DNA of 25,179 bases from DATHGT01 sp035317605 (GTDB lineage Bacteria > Methylomirabilota > Methylomirabilia > Rokubacteriales > CSP1-6): positions 1 to 25,179 of the forward strand of contig DATHGT010000362.1 in the NCBI GenBank assembly GCA_035317605.1, written 5' to 3'. A program made the translations under genes and the position numbers. Below, one piece after another: positions 7,687-14,576 of the stretch (positions are counted from its first letter, which is position 1; each line of letters starts with the position of its first letter). The notes beneath the pieces are model-generated. The model did no database searches and was not told the DNA's origin. It saw only the letters and a list, made by a program, of their open reading frames with translations.

Positions 7687-8760
7687 ATGAACCGCCGGCG
7701 ATTCCTCCAGGGGCTGGGGGCGGGCCTCGTGGCCGGCCCGTCGGCGGCGTTCGCTCAGGCACGGCCCCCGATCGCGGACATGCACGGCCACTACGGCATG
7801 GTCAGCCGGAAGATGGACGACTGCGGGCTCGCCGCGGACATGCGCGCCCACGGCGTGGCCCTGGTCGCGTGGAAGGCGATCGCCGACCAGCGCTGGATCC
7901 ACAGGACAGGCCCCGGTCTCGAGCAGAAGAGCACTCCCGGCCCGGGCGAACTCACGCGGCACTTCGAGCGCGTGCTCGGCCGGATGAAGGCGTACGTGGC
8001 GAAGGAAGGTCTGCGGACCGTGCTGACGCCCGCCGACGTGGACGCGTGCCTCGCGGGCGAGGCCGGCATCGTGCTCGCGTGCGAGGGCGCGGACTTCCTG
8101 GAGGGGCGTGTCGAGGGCCTCGACGCCGCGCATGCCCAGGGTCTCCGGCATCTCCAGCTCGTTCACTACATCCGCACGCCGGTCGGCGATTTCCAGACCG
8201 CCGCGCCCACGCACGGAGGGTTGAGCGAGATGGGACGCCGGCTCGTGCAGGCCTGCAACGCCAGGGGCGTGCTGGTCGATCTCGCTCACTGCACGGGCGC
8301 GGGCGTCGAGCAGGCCCTCCAGGTTTCGAAGGTGCCGATGGTCTGGTCCCACGGGTGGGTCGATCGGGTCGGGGGGGACTGGCGTGAGCGGTTCGGCTAT
8401 CTGCAGCGAAGGCTCTCGCTGCCGCTCGCCCGCAAGATCGCCGACCGTGGCGGCGTGATCGGTCTCTGGGGGATGGGCCTCTCGCGGAGCGGCCAGCCAT
8501 GGCCGGTGCTTCGCGGCGACACCAAAGGCTATGCGCGCGAGCTCAAGGACCTCGTCGGCAAGCTGGGCGCGGATCACGTGGCGTTCGGCACCGATATCGA
8601 GGGCGTCGGAGAGAGCTGGTCGGTGAACGACTACGCGGGCGTGCGCGCCGTCGTCGATCACTTGCAGGCCCTGAAGCTCGAGGCCTCGATCGTCGAGCGC
8701 GTCGCCTACCGCAACTACGCGCGCGTGCTCAAGGCCGCGCTCACGTCCGGACGGCCCTGA
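7687..8760 (+). CDS. M19-family (renal dipeptidase-like) metallohydrolase with Tat signal
   Basis: 357 aa. The N-terminus MNRRRFLQGLGAGLVAG is a twin-arginine signal followed by AFAQA, so the enzyme is exported folded. The rest matches membrane dipeptidases (M19). Usual binuclear zinc ligands are found at Glu133 (CEGAD), His201 (VDLAHC) and His222 (WSHG), and the catalytic Asp at 303 (FGTDIEG). The first motif, normally His-x-Asp, reads DMHGHYG here: His33 is kept but the Asp position is His35. A His could still bind metal, so activity on dipeptides, beta-lactams or another amide or lactone is possible but unproved. It is the last gene of the plus-strand series and ends 3 bp from the convergent monooxygenase gene. 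Confidence 0.88.
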   Translation: MNRRRFLQGLGAGLVAGPSAAFAQARPPIADMHGHYGMVSRKMDDCGLAADMRAHGVALVAWKAIADQRWIHRTGPGLEQKSTPGPGELTRHFERVLGRMKAYVAKEGLRTVLTPADVDACLAGEAGIVLACEGADFLEGRVEGLDAAHAQGLRHLQLVHYIRTPVGDFQTAAPTHGGLSEMGRRLVQACNARGVLVDLAHCTGAGVEQALQVSKVPMVWSHGWVDRVGGDWRERFGYLQRRLSLPLARKIADRGGVIGLWGMGLSRSGQPWPVLRGDTKGYARELKDLVGKLGADHVAFGTDIEGVGESWSVNDYAGVRAVVDHLQALKLEASIVERVAYRNYARVLKAALTSGRP

Positions 8761-8763
8761 CGG

Positions 8764-10077
8764 CTACCTTCTCGCGGGCGCGGCGACGCGCGGGAGGCCG
8801 AAATGGTCCCTCAGCGTCGTCCCCTCGTACTCGCGGCGGAACAACCCGCGCGCCTGGAGCTCCGGCACGACCAGGTCGACGAAGTCGGCCAGCGCGCCCG
8901 GGAAATAAGGGGGGAGGACGTTGAAGCCGTCCGCGGCTTCCTCGACGAACCATTCCTCCAGCGTGTCGGCGATGCGCTTGGGGGTTCCGCAGAGGACCCA
9001 GTGACCGCGGGCGGCCGCGGTCAGGTTGTAGAGATCGCGCAGGGTCATGTTCTCCCGTCGCGCCGTCTCGTAGAGCACGCTGGAAAAAGTCTGGCTGCTC
9101 CCGCCGGGCGGGGGAGCCGGCACGGGCCCGTCGAGGGGAAAGCCGGTCACGTCGTACCCGATCCGGCTGGTCACCAGCGTCAGCGCGTTGGTCGGCGTGA
9201 GCCAGCTCTGGAGCAGCGAGAGCTTGTCGCGGGCCTCGGCCTCGGTGCTGCCGATGATCGGCATCACGCCCGGCAGGACCGTGATCTGATCCGGCGTGCG
9301 GCCATACTTGGCCATGCGTCCCTTCAGATCGCGATAGGCGCGCCGTGCCGCCGACAGCTCCTGGACGACCGAGAACACCACGTCGGCCGTCCGCGCGGCC
9401 AGCTCGAGCCCGGCCTCCGAGCCGCCGGCCTGAATGATGACCGGATGCCCCTGAGGGCAGCGGGCCATGTTGATGGGGCCCTTCACCTGGAAGAACCGGC
9501 CACGATGGTCGAGGGGGCGGACCTTCGACGGATCGATGAAGACTCCGGTCGCCTTGTCCGCCACGATCGCGCCGTCCTCCCAGCAGTCCCAGAGCCCCTT
9601 GACGACGTCGACGAACTCCTGGGCGACCTCGTAGCGCAGGTCGTGCTCCATGTGGGATTCGCGGCTGAAGTTGAGCGCGGCCTTGCCCGCCGAGCTCGTC
9701 ACCACGTTCCAGGCCGCCCGGCCCTTGGTGATGTGGTCGATGGAGCCGAAGGTCCGGGCGACGTGGTAGGGCTCGCCGAAGCTGGTGGAGACGGTGGCGC
9801 CGAGGCCGAGGTGCCGCGTCGAGGCGGCGAGCGCCGAGATGAGCGTGGTCGGCTCGAACCGGCACAAGAATGATGGGTGGTCTCCAGGGTCCATGACCAA
9901 CCCGTCCGAGACGAATAGCAGGTCGAACTTGCCCCGCTCGGCCTGGCGGGCGATCTCCTGGATGACCGACAGATCGTTGTTGCTGGTCGCCGCGCCCTCG
10001 TAGCGCCATCCGGCGGAGTGATTGCCGGTGCCGAGGACGAACACGCCGAAGTGCATCTCGCGCCGCGTCGGAGACAT
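8764..10077 (-). CDS. LLM-class flavin-dependent monooxygenase, NtaA/SnaA/DszA type
   Basis: 437 aa. The start at 10077 is chosen over the longer frame because AGGAGGGGAG lies at ideal spacing and the protein then begins MSPTRREMHFGVFVLG, the first barrel strand. Family landmarks: FEPTTLISALAASTRHLGLG, EPYHVARTFGSIDHITKGRA, AWNVVTSSAGKAALNF, PVIIQAGGSEAGLELAARTA, and a long insert before the C-terminal helix. These enzymes use FMNH2 supplied by a separate flavin reductase to cleave C-N or C-S bonds (nitrilotriacetate, EDTA, dibenzothiophene sulfone). No flavin reductase gene is next to it. It is divergent from the FAD oxidoreductase at 10184, with a 106-bp shared promoter region, so the two could be co-regulated in breakdown of an amine compound. 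Confidence 0.92.
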   Translation of the reverse strand: MSPTRREMHFGVFVLGTGNHSAGWRYEGAATSNNDLSVIQEIARQAERGKFDLLFVSDGLVMDPGDHPSFLCRFEPTTLISALAASTRHLGLGATVSTSFGEPYHVARTFGSIDHITKGRAAWNVVTSSAGKAALNFSRESHMEHDLRYEVAQEFVDVVKGLWDCWEDGAIVADKATGVFIDPSKVRPLDHRGRFFQVKGPINMARCPQGHPVIIQAGGSEAGLELAARTADVVFSVVQELSAARRAYRDLKGRMAKYGRTPDQITVLPGVMPIIGSTEAEARDKLSLLQSWLTPTNALTLVTSRIGYDVTGFPLDGPVPAPPPGGSSQTFSSVLYETARRENMTLRDLYNLTAAARGHWVLCGTPKRIADTLEEWFVEEAADGFNVLPPYFPGALADFVDLVVPELQARGLFRREYEGTTLRDHFGLPRVAAPARR

Positions 10078-10183
10078 GGGCCCGCTCCCCTCCTGGCTGC
10101 TCTTACGCTCCTCGCCCCTCGGCGACAACCTACCACTTCGCGCGTTTGACCGCTTTTGCGGACTCTGACAGGATCTCCGGACG

Positions 10184-11305
10184 ATGACTGAGAGTTCGCG
10201 CGACGTCGTGATCGTGGGGGGCGGCATCGCGGGCCTGACCACCGCCTACTATCTGGCGAAGGCTGGCGTGCCGAGCGTCGTCGTCGAGCGCGACGCGATC
10301 GGCAGCCACGCCTCGGGCTTCGCGTACGGGGGGCTCAGCCCGTTGAGTGGCTTCGGCATCCCCGGGCCCCAGGCCGAGATCGCCCAGGACGGGATGCGGT
10401 TGCATCGCGAGCTGCGCGCGAGCGTCGTCGAGGAGACCGGGATCGACGTCGACTTCCGCAAGCGCTCCTCGCTCGCGCTGGCCTTCGACGAGGCGGACGT
10501 CCGGCGGCTCCAGGCCGCGCTGCCCTGGCAGCAGCGGCAGCCGGGCTACGCGGCGCGCTGGCTCGACGTCGCGGAGGCTCGTCGCGTGGAGCCGCGCATC
10601 TCGGACGAGACGCTGGGGGCGACGCTGATCGAGGGCACCGCCGACGTCGAGCCCTATCGTCTGGTGCTCGCACTCACGCGAGCCGCCGAGCGCCTGGGCG
10701 TGACGGTTCGCCACGGGCGAGCGGTCGGCCTGCGTCGCGAGGGCGGGCGCGTGACCGGCGTGATCCTCGAGCGGGAGACGATCGCCTGCTCGACGGTGGT
10801 GCTCGCGCTCGGCCCCTGGAGCGGTGAGGTCTCGGCGTGGATCGACGTGCCGATCGACGTGCGTCCCCTCAAGGGCCAGATCCTGCGCCTGCAAGCCCCC
10901 GGTCCGCCGGTCGGCTGCTCGGTCGGCTGGGGCCACAACTATGCCACCACCAAGACCGACGGCCTCTTGTGGGCGGGGACGACCGAGGAAGAGGCGGGCT
11001 TCGACGAGGAGACGACGCTCGTGGCCCGCGACGACATCGGGGCCGCGCTCGTGAGGATGCTGCCTGCGATGGCCGACGCGCAGGTCGCGCACCAGACCGC
11101 CTGCCTGCGCCCCCTCGCATCCGACGGATTGCTCGTGCTCGGTCGGGTGCCCGGGCTCGAGCACGTTTATGTGGCCACGGGCGGCGGCCGCAAGGGCATC
11201 CTCTACGGTCCCGCCATGGGACACGCGATCGCCGATCTCGTCCTCGGTCGTGACCCGCGGGTCGCCCTCGAGGCCTTCGCGCCCGCGCGGTTCGTCCGCG
11301 CTTGA
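10184..11305 (+). CDS. FAD-dependent oxidoreductase, DAO/DadA-like
   Basis: 373 aa, a usual length for the D-amino-acid oxidase (DAO) superfamily. The N-terminus has the FAD dinucleotide-binding motif VVIVGGGIAGLTTAYYLAK (GxGxxG at residues 12-17) and a family-typical HASGFAYGGLSPLSG segment; the C-terminus has YVATGGGRKGILYGPAMGHA, which closes over the flavin. Such enzymes oxidise secondary or primary amines such as sarcosine, glycine, D-amino acids or proline. The Shine-Dalgarno is weak (AGGATCT). A TTGACC box at 10146-10151 with CAGGAT 17 bases on could be its promoter, which would leave almost no leader; this is weak evidence. The next gene, otnK, begins 31 bp downstream. Confidence 0.9.
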   Translation: MTESSRDVVIVGGGIAGLTTAYYLAKAGVPSVVVERDAIGSHASGFAYGGLSPLSGFGIPGPQAEIAQDGMRLHRELRASVVEETGIDVDFRKRSSLALAFDEADVRRLQAALPWQQRQPGYAARWLDVAEARRVEPRISDETLGATLIEGTADVEPYRLVLALTRAAERLGVTVRHGRAVGLRREGGRVTGVILERETIACSTVVLALGPWSGEVSAWIDVPIDVRPLKGQILRLQAPGPPVGCSVGWGHNYATTKTDGLLWAGTTEEEAGFDEETTLVARDDIGAALVRMLPAMADAQVAHQTACLRPLASDGLLVLGRVPGLEHVYVATGGGRKGILYGPAMGHAIADLVLGRDPRVALEAFAPARFVRA

Positions 11306-11336
11306 TCGCGCGCGGGTCAGCGTATAGGCTCGCGAC

Positions 11337-12620
11337 GTGCTGATCGGCTGCATCGCGGACGACCTCACCGGCGCCACCGACCTCGCGGTGACGCTCGCCC
11401 GCGAGGGCCTCTCGGTCACGCAGGTCAACGGCGTGCCGGAGGCGGCGCTGGCGGTGCCGGCGAGCGACGCGGTCGTGGTAGCGCTCAAGTCGCGGACCAA
11501 TCCAGCCGAAGAAGCGGTGGAGTGGTCGCTCGCGGCGCTCGACTGGCTTCGCGCGCGGGACGCCGAGCGCATCTACTTCAAGTACTGCTCGACGTTCGAC
11601 TCCACGCCGAGCGGCAACATCGGCCCGGTGGCCGACGCCCTGCTCGAGAAGCTCGGCGCCGACTTCACGGTGGCCACGCCGGCCTACCCGCGGAACGCCC
11701 GCACCGTCTACCTCGGCCACCTGTTCGTTGCTGACCAGCTCCTCTCCGACTCGGGCATGCGCGATCACCCGCTGACCCCGATGACCGACGCGAACCTGCC
11801 GCGCGTGCTTGCGGCCCAGACGCGCGGTCGCGTCGGGCTCGTGCCGTACGCCGACGTGGAGGCAGGCGCTGACGCCGTGCGCGCGCGCTGCGTCGCCCTG
11901 CGCGCCGAGGGCGTGCGCCACGCCATCCTCGACGCGACCCGCGACGCCCACCTCGTCGCCGCCGGCGAGGCCTGCCTCGACCTCGCGCTCGCCACCGGCG
12001 GCGCCGGCCTCGGGATGGGCCTGGCCCGAGCGCTCGCCGCGCGAGGCCGCGCGCGGCCCGGCGCCGGGGCGGCGCTGCGGGGCAGCGCCGGAGCCGCGCT
12101 GCCGAGGCTCGACACGCCGGTGGCGGTGCTGTCGGGCAGCTGTTCGACGGCCACGCTGGCCCAGATCGAGGCGGTGCGCGACGACTACCCGTGCTTCCAG
12201 CTCGACCCGCTAAAGCTCGCGGATGGCCCGGCGCACCTCGAGGCCGCGCTCACCTGGGCCGGCTCGCGCCTCGGATCCACGCCGATCCTCGTCGCGGCGT
12301 CGGCGCCTCCGGAGAGCGTGGCGCGCGTGCATGCCGCCCTCGGTCAGGAGCGCGCCGCTGATCTCGTCGAGGCCGCATTCCGCCGCCTGGCCGGGGACCT
12401 CGCCGCGCGGGGTGTCCGCCGCTTCGTGGTGGCCGGCGGCGAGACCTCGGGCGCCGTGGTCGAGGCGCTCGGCGTGAAGGCGCTGGCCATCGGTCCCGAG
12501 ATCGCGCCCGGCGTGCCGTGGACCGCGGCCGTCGGCGGCGAGCCGTACCTGCTCGCGCTGAAGTCCGGGAACTTCGGCGGGCCGGACTTCTTCCGCCGCG
12601 CCGTGCAGATGCTGCCATGA
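11337..12620 (+). CDS. otnK: 3-oxo-tetronate kinase (four-carbon acid sugar kinase, DUF1537 family)
   Basis: 427 aa from GTG 11337, the normal size. OtnK phosphorylates 3-oxo-tetronate (from D-erythronate or threonate) to the 4-phosphate using ATP. The N-terminal domain starts with GCIADDLTGATDLAVTLA, the family signature, followed by KYCSTFDSTPSGNIGPV and TPAYPRNARTVYLGHLFV. The C-terminal nucleotide-binding domain has VAVLSGSCSTATLAQIE, VAGGETSGAVVEAL (from about residue 366) and LALKSGNFGGPDFF. It overlaps the next gene, otnC, by an ATGA, so the two are translationally coupled. The OtnI isomerase, OtnH and LtnD dehydrogenase that usually complete the pathway are not adjacent. The middle linker (about residues 225-265) is rich in Ala, Gly and Arg. 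Confidence 0.9.
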   Translation: MLIGCIADDLTGATDLAVTLAREGLSVTQVNGVPEAALAVPASDAVVVALKSRTNPAEEAVEWSLAALDWLRARDAERIYFKYCSTFDSTPSGNIGPVADALLEKLGADFTVATPAYPRNARTVYLGHLFVADQLLSDSGMRDHPLTPMTDANLPRVLAAQTRGRVGLVPYADVEAGADAVRARCVALRAEGVRHAILDATRDAHLVAAGEACLDLALATGGAGLGMGLARALAARGRARPGAGAALRGSAGAALPRLDTPVAVLSGSCSTATLAQIEAVRDDYPCFQLDPLKLADGPAHLEAALTWAGSRLGSTPILVAASAPPESVARVHAALGQERAADLVEAAFRRLAGDLAARGVRRFVVAGGETSGAVVEALGVKALAIGPEIAPGVPWTAAVGGEPYLLALKSGNFGGPDFFRRAVQMLP

Positions 12621-13249
12621 ACGAGTCCGCCCTCCGCAACGCGCTCGTCACGTCAGGCCAGTCGCTCTACGCGCGCGGCTACGCGCACGGCAGCTCGGGC
12701 AATCTCTCAGCGCGCTTACCGGACGGTCTGCTCGTGACGCCGACGAACTCGTGCCTCGGCCGGCTCGACCCGGCGCGCATCTCGAAGGTGGCGCTCGACG
12801 GCACCCACGTCGCCGGTGACGCCCCCTCCAAGGAGGCCTTCCTGCACCTCGCCGTGTACCAGGAGCGCGCCGGCGCGCACGGCATCGTGCACCTGCACTG
12901 CACGCACGCGGTCGCGCTCGCATGCCTGCGTCATGACGACCCCGCCGACGTGCTGCCGCCAATCACCGCGTACTACCGCATGCGCATTCGCACCTTGCCC
13001 CTGTTGCCCTACTACCGGCCGGGAGATCGCGCGCTGGCCGAGGCCGTCCGCGTCGCGGCGCGCCGGCACCACGCCGTCCTGCTCGCCAACCATGGACCGG
13101 TGGTGGCCGGAGCGTCGCTCGAGGATGCCGTCTACAACGCCGAGGAGCTCGAGGAGACCGCGAAGCTCTTCTTCCTCCTCTCGGCACGGCCCACGCGCTA
13201 CCTCGAGCCGGCGGAGATCGCGGACCTGGACGCCCACTTTCCGAGCTGA
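12617..13249 (+). CDS. otnC: 3-oxo-tetronate 4-phosphate decarboxylase (class II aldolase/adducin family)
   Basis: 210 aa from the ATG that overlaps the otnK stop; the longer upstream frame lies inside otnK and is rejected. OtnC decarboxylates 3-oxo-tetronate 4-phosphate to dihydroxyacetone phosphate, completing entry of C4 sugar acids into glycolysis. Class II aldolase features: YAHGSSGNLSARL at residues 22-34, KEAFLHLAVY near 73, HLHCTHAVAL with zinc ligands His92 and His94, and LANHGPVV with His159 as the third ligand. Pairing with a DUF1537 kinase is the main reason to prefer OtnC over fuculose- or ribulose-phosphate aldolase. It ends 15 bp from the convergent grdB-like gene. Confidence 0.88.
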   Translation: MNESALRNALVTSGQSLYARGYAHGSSGNLSARLPDGLLVTPTNSCLGRLDPARISKVALDGTHVAGDAPSKEAFLHLAVYQERAGAHGIVHLHCTHAVALACLRHDDPADVLPPITAYYRMRIRTLPLLPYYRPGDRALAEAVRVAARRHHAVLLANHGPVVAGASLEDAVYNAEELEETAKLFFLLSARPTRYLEPAEIADLDAHFPS

Positions 13250-13264
13250 GCAGCGTCGCGCGCG

Positions 13265-14575
13265 TCAGGGGGCGGGCGGCTCGAAGACCGTCGGGCCCTC
13301 GACCGGCGTGCGGAGGGCGCGGAGGGCGGTACGGACCAGCTCGACGCGCCAGGCGCGCTCCTCGGCTGGCGGCAGCTCCGGACGACCGAACGGATGGCTG
13401 AAGCGGTTGCCGCGGACGATGCGGTTGGCCCCGACCTTGACCGCGACGGCGGCGAGGCTCGTCACGGTGGCCGTGGGAAAGCCCGCCCGCTCCAGCTCCT
13501 TGGCCATCGTAGCGCCGCTACGAGTGCCCGACCCTCAGGTCGCCACGAGCAGGACCGAATCCACGTGCTGGCGGCGGAGGTCGGCGGCGATCTCGCGGGC
13601 GTGCGTTGCCATCTGGCCGAGGATGCCGTGGTTGCCGCACGTCACGTAGTAGGCGTCGAGCACGTCGCCGATCTCACCACGCCGCACCAGCTCGCGCACG
13701 GCGTCGAGGGGCACGAGCCGGTCGGGATCCTCGGCCGCGAACGCGGCGTCGTAGCCGCCGTGAGCGACCTCGTAGTCGCCGGGGGCCAGGGTCTGTTTGC
13801 CGTCAATAGGGTACGTGAGCCACTTGCTGGCGCGGACCCACTCCAGGCGGTCGGGGTTGCCTCGCGGCACGAGACCGCACTCGGTCACGAGGGCCAGCCG
13901 CATGCGGGCGGGATCGGTGACGGGCGGCGGTGGCGGGATCCGCTCGTAGCGCGGCAGCTCCACCTCTGAGGCGAACGGCCGGCCGTCGAGGCGCGCGAGC
14001 AGGAGCTGGAGCGCGCGCTCACTGGCCGGCGCCGCCGCCCGCGCGTTCATCCGTCGCCCGCGCGGGAGATAGCCTTCCACCGCGGCCGGGCCGAGCGCCT
14101 CGCCCCGTCCCAGTCGCGGCGCCAGTCGCGCCATCGCGGCGAGCGCGTCCTTCATGCCGATCGCGGTGGCCGCCGTCGGCACGATCAGGACCTCGTGGCG
14201 GTGGAGTTCGACCGCGGCGTTGTCGGGCGCCATCGCGGCGAGCGCGGGGATGCCGAGGCGCCTGGTGACCGCGGCGCACACGCGCGCGCAGGCCAGGCCA
14301 TAGCGTCCTGCGCCGAACGCGGGTCCCGCGACCACCACGTCGGGGGCGAAGCTCTCGACGGCATTGATGATCGCGTTTAAGACGTCGTCCGGCCCGTCGG
14401 CGACGAGCCCGTCGCCGCACCACACCGTGCCCGCGATCTCCGCCTCGCCCGCCAGCAGCTGTTGGAGCGCCAGGCCCGGGCCCACGGCGCCCGCGCGCGC
14501 GTCCGGCGGCGTCTCCGCGCGGTCCTCGCCGCCGATGCCGGCGAAGAACTGATTCAGGTAGTGGACGATCCTCAT
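13265..14575 (-). CDS. grdB: GrdB-like selenoprotein (glycine/sarcosine/betaine reductase protein B family) with in-frame TGA read as selenocysteine
   Basis: 436 residues including one predicted selenocysteine at residue 347 (TGA at 13537-13535). The length and Sec position match clostridial GrdB, where Sec is near 350. GrdB homology starts at MRIVHYLNQFFAGIGGED, continues with VVAGPAFGAGRYGLAC, GYLPRGRRMN, GNPDRLEW and VAHGGYD, crosses the TGA in SVLLVAT-U-GSGTRSGAT, and goes on with MAKELERAGFPT, VGANRIVRG and HPFGRPEL to the true stop at 13265. In glycine reductase, protein B binds the substrate as a Schiff base on the GrdE pyruvoyl group, and the Sec attacks the methylene carbon. Clostridial GrdB has UGTCTRCGA; here both cysteines are lost (Gly and Ser). 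The ATG at 14575 is one base after the grdE-like stop. The alternative reading, a nonsense-mutated gene, is judged unlikely. Confidence 0.85.
13507..13537 (-). promoter_or_regulatory. Predicted bacterial SECIS element with its UGA selenocysteine codon
   Basis: On the mRNA (minus strand) the UGA (13537-13535) is followed by 11 nt and then a perfect hairpin: stem UCGUAGC (13523-13517), loop GGC (13516-13514), stem GCUACGA (13513-13507). A minimal bacterial SECIS is a stem-loop of about 17 nt roughly 11 nt after the UGA, with a G at the start of the apical loop; this one has those dimensions exactly. The codons ACU, CGU and GCU inside it end in U, unlike nearly all neighbours, and each of those U bases pairs in the stem. 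SelB would bind here to deliver Sec-tRNA. Binding itself is inferred. Confidence 0.8.
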
Positions 14576-14576
14576 C

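Noticed and set aside
6664..8661. 665-codon open frame on the minus strand opposite the serine hydrolase and dipeptidase
   Set aside because: It is rich in Arg, His, Val and Asp with no domain, and lies opposite two genes with intact catalytic motifs; it is an antisense artefact of high GC.
13535..13537. TGA as an ordinary stop or nonsense mutation ending the GrdB-like gene
   Set aside because: It lies on the exact Sec column, the downstream 81 codons remain open and homologous, and a SECIS-sized hairpin follows at 11 nt.
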